A stretch of DNA of 9,399 nt from Candidatus Omnitrophota bacterium (GTDB lineage Bacteria > Hinthialibacterota > Hinthialibacteria > JAKQFZ01): assembly GCA_029558215.1 (NCBI GenBank), contig JAKQFZ010000648.1, positions 1-9,399 of the forward strand. The letters are read 5' to 3'. This document shows positions 6,651-9,399 of the stretch, one piece after another. Under the pieces are notes generated by a model that saw nothing but the letters and a program-made list of their open reading frames with translations, did no database searches and was not told the origin of the DNA. The translations under genes and the position numbers were made by a program. Each line of letters opens with the position of its first letter. The first letter of the stretch is position 1.

Positions 6651-7637
6651 CTAAAGATGCAACTCTACAATATCTCCATCCTGAAGTATATGATCGTGTT
6701 TGATGATCTGTCCTTCGAATTTTCCGCTTCCCCAAACACGACCGTACTTCAACTGCTCCACAAAGTCCTTGTGAACCACACCGGCAAATTCCATCAGATT
6801 GGCTCCACGATGTATCGTGAAAGGCTCGTTCATGTCCGGTGGCTTGCCCGGCTGTTTGGAATATACCCGCATGATCTTCAGGAGCTCAAAGACCTGGTGC
6901 TTGAGTGTCTCCAACCCCTGACCGGAAACGCATGAAACCGCCAAAATGGGCAGTAGAGAGGTCTGCATTTCAGAGACCAGATCAAACATCTCCCGAGTGT
7001 CCGGCAGATCGATCTTGTTGGCGGCAATAATCGCCTTCTTCTGATTGCCCCGAAGCTCGGGAACAGGTTCTTGCGTCGGTGGAAGCAGTTCAATTCCGAA
7101 ATCCCTGAGCAGCGCAACGCTTTCATCTATCTGTACGACAGGATCGTCACTGGCAAGATCGCAGAAAATCAGAACGCCATCGGCTGCTTTGATCACATCG
7201 GCAACCCAGCCCTCAAGATGCTCTGAACTGATCGCGGGCAAATCCACCAGTTGAATTCGAATATCCAGGTACGGCATCATCCCAGGCATCGGTGCTCTGG
7301 TGGTAAAGGGGTAGTCGGCCACTTCTGGTTCAGCGTTTGTGACCGCGGCCAACAGAGCGGACTTTCCCGTGTTGGGAGCACCAACAAGAACAATCTGCCC
7401 AGCGCCTTCAGCATTGACCTTGTACGAATGTCCTTTTCTCTTTCGGTTCTGTGCTTCCGCCTGCTGCTTGAGTTGGGAGATCTTCCTTCGGATTCCCGCC
7501 TGCATCTTCTCGGTGCCCTTGTGCTTGGGAATCTTGCTGAGCATTTCCTCAAGGCACGAGAGGCGTTCCTCATGGCTCTTGGCAGCACGGTATCGTCGTT
7601 CTGCTTCGATGTATTCCGGTGACAGATTGGCTGGCAT
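6651..7637 (-). CDS. DRG-family GTPase with C-terminal TGS domain
   Basis: A 328-residue GTP-binding protein related to the DRG/Obg group. An N-terminal helical region (MPANLSPEY..., with IPKHKGTEKMQAGIRRKI at about 36-53) precedes the G domain. G1 is GAPNTGKS (86-93), the switch I region is ADYPFTTRAPMPGM (107-120), G3 is DLPA (132-135), G4 is NKID (207-210), and G5 lies around SCVSGQG (235-241). The last 75 residues are a TGS domain, with PFTIHRGA, GRVWGSGKFEGQ and LQDGDIVELHL. Such proteins are thought to act on ribosomes or RNA, but this bacterial subgroup is poorly characterised. I chose the ATG at 7635-7637: GGAAGGAACC lies directly upstream, and MPANL is the start I associate with this family. 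A longer reading from a TTG at 7685 adds 16 unconvincing residues. G3 lacks the usual final glycine. Confidence 0.88.
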   Translation of the reverse strand: MPANLSPEYIEAERRYRAAKSHEERLSCLEEMLSKIPKHKGTEKMQAGIRRKISQLKQQAEAQNRKRKGHSYKVNAEGAGQIVLVGAPNTGKSALLAAVTNAEPEVADYPFTTRAPMPGMMPYLDIRIQLVDLPAISSEHLEGWVADVIKAADGVLIFCDLASDDPVVQIDESVALLRDFGIELLPPTQEPVPELRGNQKKAIIAANKIDLPDTREMFDLVSEMQTSLLPILAVSCVSGQGLETLKHQVFELLKIMRVYSKQPGKPPDMNEPFTIHRGANLMEFAGVVHKDFVEQLKYGRVWGSGKFEGQIIKHDHILQDGDIVELHL

Positions 7638-7667
7638 CGGTTCCTTCCAACATCGGTCGTATATTCC

Positions 7668-7684
7668 TGGCGAATCGTCCGCCA
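7668..7684. repeat. Small inverted repeat in the GTPase mRNA leader
   Basis: TGGCG (7668-7672) and CGCCA (7680-7684) with a 7-base spacer. It would lie in the first bases of the GTPase transcript predicted from the promoter at 7691-7719. It may be a leader hairpin or an operator. Confidence 0.25.
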
Positions 7685-7690
7685 AGAGGG

Positions 7691-7719
7691 ATTCTAGTGG
7701 AGCGTTTCAGAAAGCCCAA
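7691..7719 (-). promoter_or_regulatory. Candidate sigma70-type promoter for the GTPase-protease unit
   Basis: On the minus strand TTGGGC (7719-7714) and TAGAAT (7696-7691, five of six to TATAAT) are separated by exactly 17 bases. The transcript would start near 7684, giving a leader of about 47 bases before the ATG at 7637. Confidence 0.45.
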
Positions 7720-7726
7720 GAAAAAT

Positions 7727-7755
7727 TTCCGAAAAAGTACCGAACATGCTATAGT
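7727..7755 (+). promoter_or_regulatory. Candidate extended -10 promoter for the aspartate kinase operon
   Basis: TATAGT (7750-7755, five of six to TATAAT) is preceded directly by TGC, making an extended -10 element. A weak -35, TTCCGA (7727-7732), sits at the ideal 17-base spacing. The transcript would begin near 7762 with a leader of about 63 bases, too short for a lysine riboswitch. Confidence 0.55.
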
Positions 7756-7824
7756 CCTCATTCACATTTTTATGCCTGAAAAGACTGTCGGGCAAGGTGA
7801 CTTCTTCGAAAGGGAGAAGAACGG

Positions 7825-9072
7825 ATGGGCATTATCGTTCAGAAATTCGGTGGCACCTCGATGGGGCGCTGGGATCGCATGGATACCGACCGGTTGCTGC
7901 AGTCCGCGGAGCGCGTCGCCAAGACCAAAGCCCAGGGGCACGATGTCCTCGTCGTGGTTTCTGCCATGGCGGGCTTGACGAATCTGCTTCTGGAACTTGC
8001 CGGCAGGGTGAATCCGGAGGGAGAGCCGAGAGAGTTTGATACGCTGGCATCCACCGGCGAGCAGATTTCCATCGGTCTGATGGCTTTGGCGCTTCAGCGT
8101 CTTGGGTATCCGTCCATCTCCTTCACGGGCGCACAGATCGGCATGAAGACAGACGCAGCATTCACCAAGGCACGTATCCAGAGCATAGATACGGATCGGA
8201 TTCGAAAAGCATTCCGACATGGAAAGATTGTTGTTGTGGCGGGATTTCAGGGGGTTACCGATGAGGGAGATATCACCACGCTTGGACGTGGTGGCTCGGA
8301 TACCAGCGCCGTGGCCATTGCCGCGGCACTGAAGGCGGATGTCTGCGAGATCTATACCGACGTACGTGGTGTCTACACCGCGGATCCGCGCGTGGTGCCA
8401 CGCGCCAAAATGCTGGAGAGGATCTCATATGAAGAGATGTTGGAGCTGGCAAGCCTCGGATCAAAGGTACTTCAGACGCGATCTGTCGAGTTTGCCATGA
8501 ATTACAAGGTTCCCGTCTGTGTGTTGAGCAGCTTTGAAGAAGTTCCGGGAACGCTGGTCACGGAGGAGGCAGAGGATATGGAAAGAGTGATGGTACGTGG
8601 TGTCACCTCAATTCCTGAGGCGAAAGTGTCTCTTGTCGGAGTTCCCGACAAGCCTGGTGTTGCCGCAAAGATTTTTGGAGATATTGCCGCCAGGAACATC
8701 AACGTAGACATGATCATCCAGAACGTCGGCAGCGACGATCACAATGACATCTCGTTCACTGTCAGCCGAAGCGATCTGAAGGCAGTCATAGCCATTGCCA
8801 ATGATCTCGTGAAGGAGATTCACGCACAAAAGGTTCAATCGGATGACAAAGTCGTCAAGGTATCCGCCGTCGGAGTCGGAATGCGTTCTCACTCAGGGGT
8901 GGCTGGAAAGATGTTCTCGGCGCTGGCCAACAAAGGGATCAACATTCAGTTGATCAGCACCTCCGAGATAAAAATATCCTGCATCATTGCTGAAGAGTAC
9001 GCGGAATTGGCGGTGCGGGCGCTGGCGGAAGAGTTTGAATTGGAGAATGAATCAAAGGAGTTGGAGCAATGA
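7825..9072 (+). CDS. lysC: Aspartate kinase, monofunctional, with two C-terminal ACT domains
   Basis: A 415-residue cytosolic enzyme that phosphorylates L-aspartate with ATP to 4-phospho-L-aspartate, the first step to lysine, threonine, methionine and diaminopimelate. VQKFGGTS (5-12) is the substrate-binding start of the amino-acid kinase fold; STGEQIS (76-82), TTLGRGGSDTSA (151-162) and YTDVRGVYTADPR (177-189) are further family signatures. Two ACT modules follow, about 268-335 and 345-410; the second contains GINIQLISTSEIKISCII, the form typical of lysine- or threonine-feedback-inhibited enzymes. Length and layout match the short monofunctional type, with no homoserine dehydrogenase fused. 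GGGAG at 7812-7816 serves the ATG at 7825. The TGA overlaps the citramalate synthase start in an ATGA, indicating translational coupling. Confidence 0.96.
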   Translation: MGIIVQKFGGTSMGRWDRMDTDRLLQSAERVAKTKAQGHDVLVVVSAMAGLTNLLLELAGRVNPEGEPREFDTLASTGEQISIGLMALALQRLGYPSISFTGAQIGMKTDAAFTKARIQSIDTDRIRKAFRHGKIVVVAGFQGVTDEGDITTLGRGGSDTSAVAIAAALKADVCEIYTDVRGVYTADPRVVPRAKMLERISYEEMLELASLGSKVLQTRSVEFAMNYKVPVCVLSSFEEVPGTLVTEEAEDMERVMVRGVTSIPEAKVSLVGVPDKPGVAAKIFGDIAARNINVDMIIQNVGSDDHNDISFTVSRSDLKAVIAIANDLVKEIHAQKVQSDDKVVKVSAVGVGMRSHSGVAGKMFSALANKGINIQLISTSEIKISCIIAEEYAELAVRALAEEFELENESKELEQ

Positions 9073-9399
9073 CAAGACCTAGAAATGTACGTCTGTATGA
9101 TACGACATTGAGAGACGGTTGTCAGGCCGAGGGTGTTTCTTTCTCAGTTCGTGAGAAGGTCATGATCGCCCACAAACTCGATGAGTTTGGCATTCACTAT
9201 ATCGAGGGCGGATGGCCGGGATCCAACCCCAAGGACATTGAGTTCTTTCAGGAAATCTACAAGGATCCTCCCAAGAATGCGATTATCACGGCATTTGGCA
9301 GCACCCGACGGGCGAAGGTCACTGCAGACAAAGACCCCAACCTCTGCGCGATCGTTGAGTCCAAGGTTCGTGCCGCGGCGATCTTTGGCAAGTGCTGGG
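9069..9399 (+). CDS. cimA: (R)-citramalate synthase, N-terminal part, cut by right window edge
   Basis: The first 110 residues of a DRE-TIM metallolyase. RLYDTTLRDGCQAEGVSFS begins at residue 8, with D11 the expected divalent-metal ligand and R15 the catalytic arginine of the family. The run YIEGGWPGSNPKDIEFF (about 48-64) is characteristic of the citramalate synthase branch rather than 2-isopropylmalate or homocitrate synthase. The enzyme joins pyruvate and acetyl-CoA to citramalate, which the leucine-pathway enzymes turn into 2-oxobutyrate for isoleucine. Cysteine 18 replaces the more usual small residue in RDGxQ, probably harmless. The ATG overlaps the aspartate kinase stop by four bases. 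The same gene order is known from Geobacter, which uses this route to isoleucine. The C-terminal regulatory domain is not in the window. Confidence 0.9.
   Translation, partial: MTRPRNVRLYDTTLRDGCQAEGVSFSVREKVMIAHKLDEFGIHYIEGGWPGSNPKDIEFFQEIYKDPPKNAIITAFGSTRRAKVTADKDPNLCAIVESKVRAAAIFGKCW

Noticed and set aside
7638..7685. A TTG start that would lengthen the GTPase by 16 residues
   Set aside because: The ATG at 7637 has a strong ribosome binding site and gives the MPANL start I associate with the family; the predicted transcription start near 7684 would leave no leader for the TTG.
7762..7824. A possible lysine riboswitch or attenuator ahead of aspartate kinase
   Set aside because: The leader is only about 63 bases, far too short for the lysine riboswitch, and I see no lysine- or threonine-rich leader peptide or terminator stem.

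Overview
The window is bacterial DNA. Genes are tightly packed, most starts have AAGGAG-like ribosome binding sites, and there is a Tat-exported sulfatase and bacterial amino-acid biosynthesis genes. From about position 300 onward the base composition is moderate. A sulfatase with C-terminal HEAT-like repeats, a D-aminoacylase-like amidohydrolase and a DRG/TGS GTPase of the MPANL type together suggest an environmental, polymer-degrading lineage such as Planctomycetes relatives, Poribacteria, Hydrogenedentes or similar. This placement is inference; no marker here settles the phylum.

Layout. 1-290 (minus): a 5'-truncated MFS transporter fragment with very GC-rich codons, ending at a small hairpin. 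This looks like a junction with foreign DNA, either a real insertion or scar or an assembly or amplification chimera. 291-633: no gene; three inverted repeats and a candidate promoter. 634-4015 (plus): a D-aminoacylase/N-acyl-amino-acid deacylase family enzyme followed by a Tat-exported formylglycine-type sulfatase, probably one transcription unit for scavenging sulfated and N-acylated material. 4025-4804 (minus): a polysaccharide-deacetylase-fold protein, convergent with the sulfatase with only 9 bases between them, in which the first metal-binding histidine appears to be glutamine. 4805-5036: intergenic, with three copies of a GGCACCGC motif in mixed orientation and overlapping palindromes at the end of the next gene. 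5037-6566 (minus): an exported M16 zinc protease. 6651-7637 (minus): a DRG-family GTPase with a C-terminal TGS domain. The GTPase and protease are probably co-transcribed in that order. 7638-7824: a divergent intergenic region with two back-to-back candidate sigma70-type promoters. 7825-9072 (plus): aspartate kinase, overlapping by 4 bases the start of a citramalate synthase that runs off the right edge.

The right-hand pair is housekeeping amino-acid synthesis. Aspartate kinase opens the lysine/threonine/methionine branch, and citramalate synthase gives 2-oxobutyrate for isoleucine without using threonine. The left-hand group is accessory, catabolic and cell-envelope directed. I found no RNA gene, CRISPR array, transposase or phage gene, and no clear case for an undescribed system. 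The most useful leads are the composition break at the left edge, the deacylase-sulfatase pairing, and the altered deacetylase metal site.
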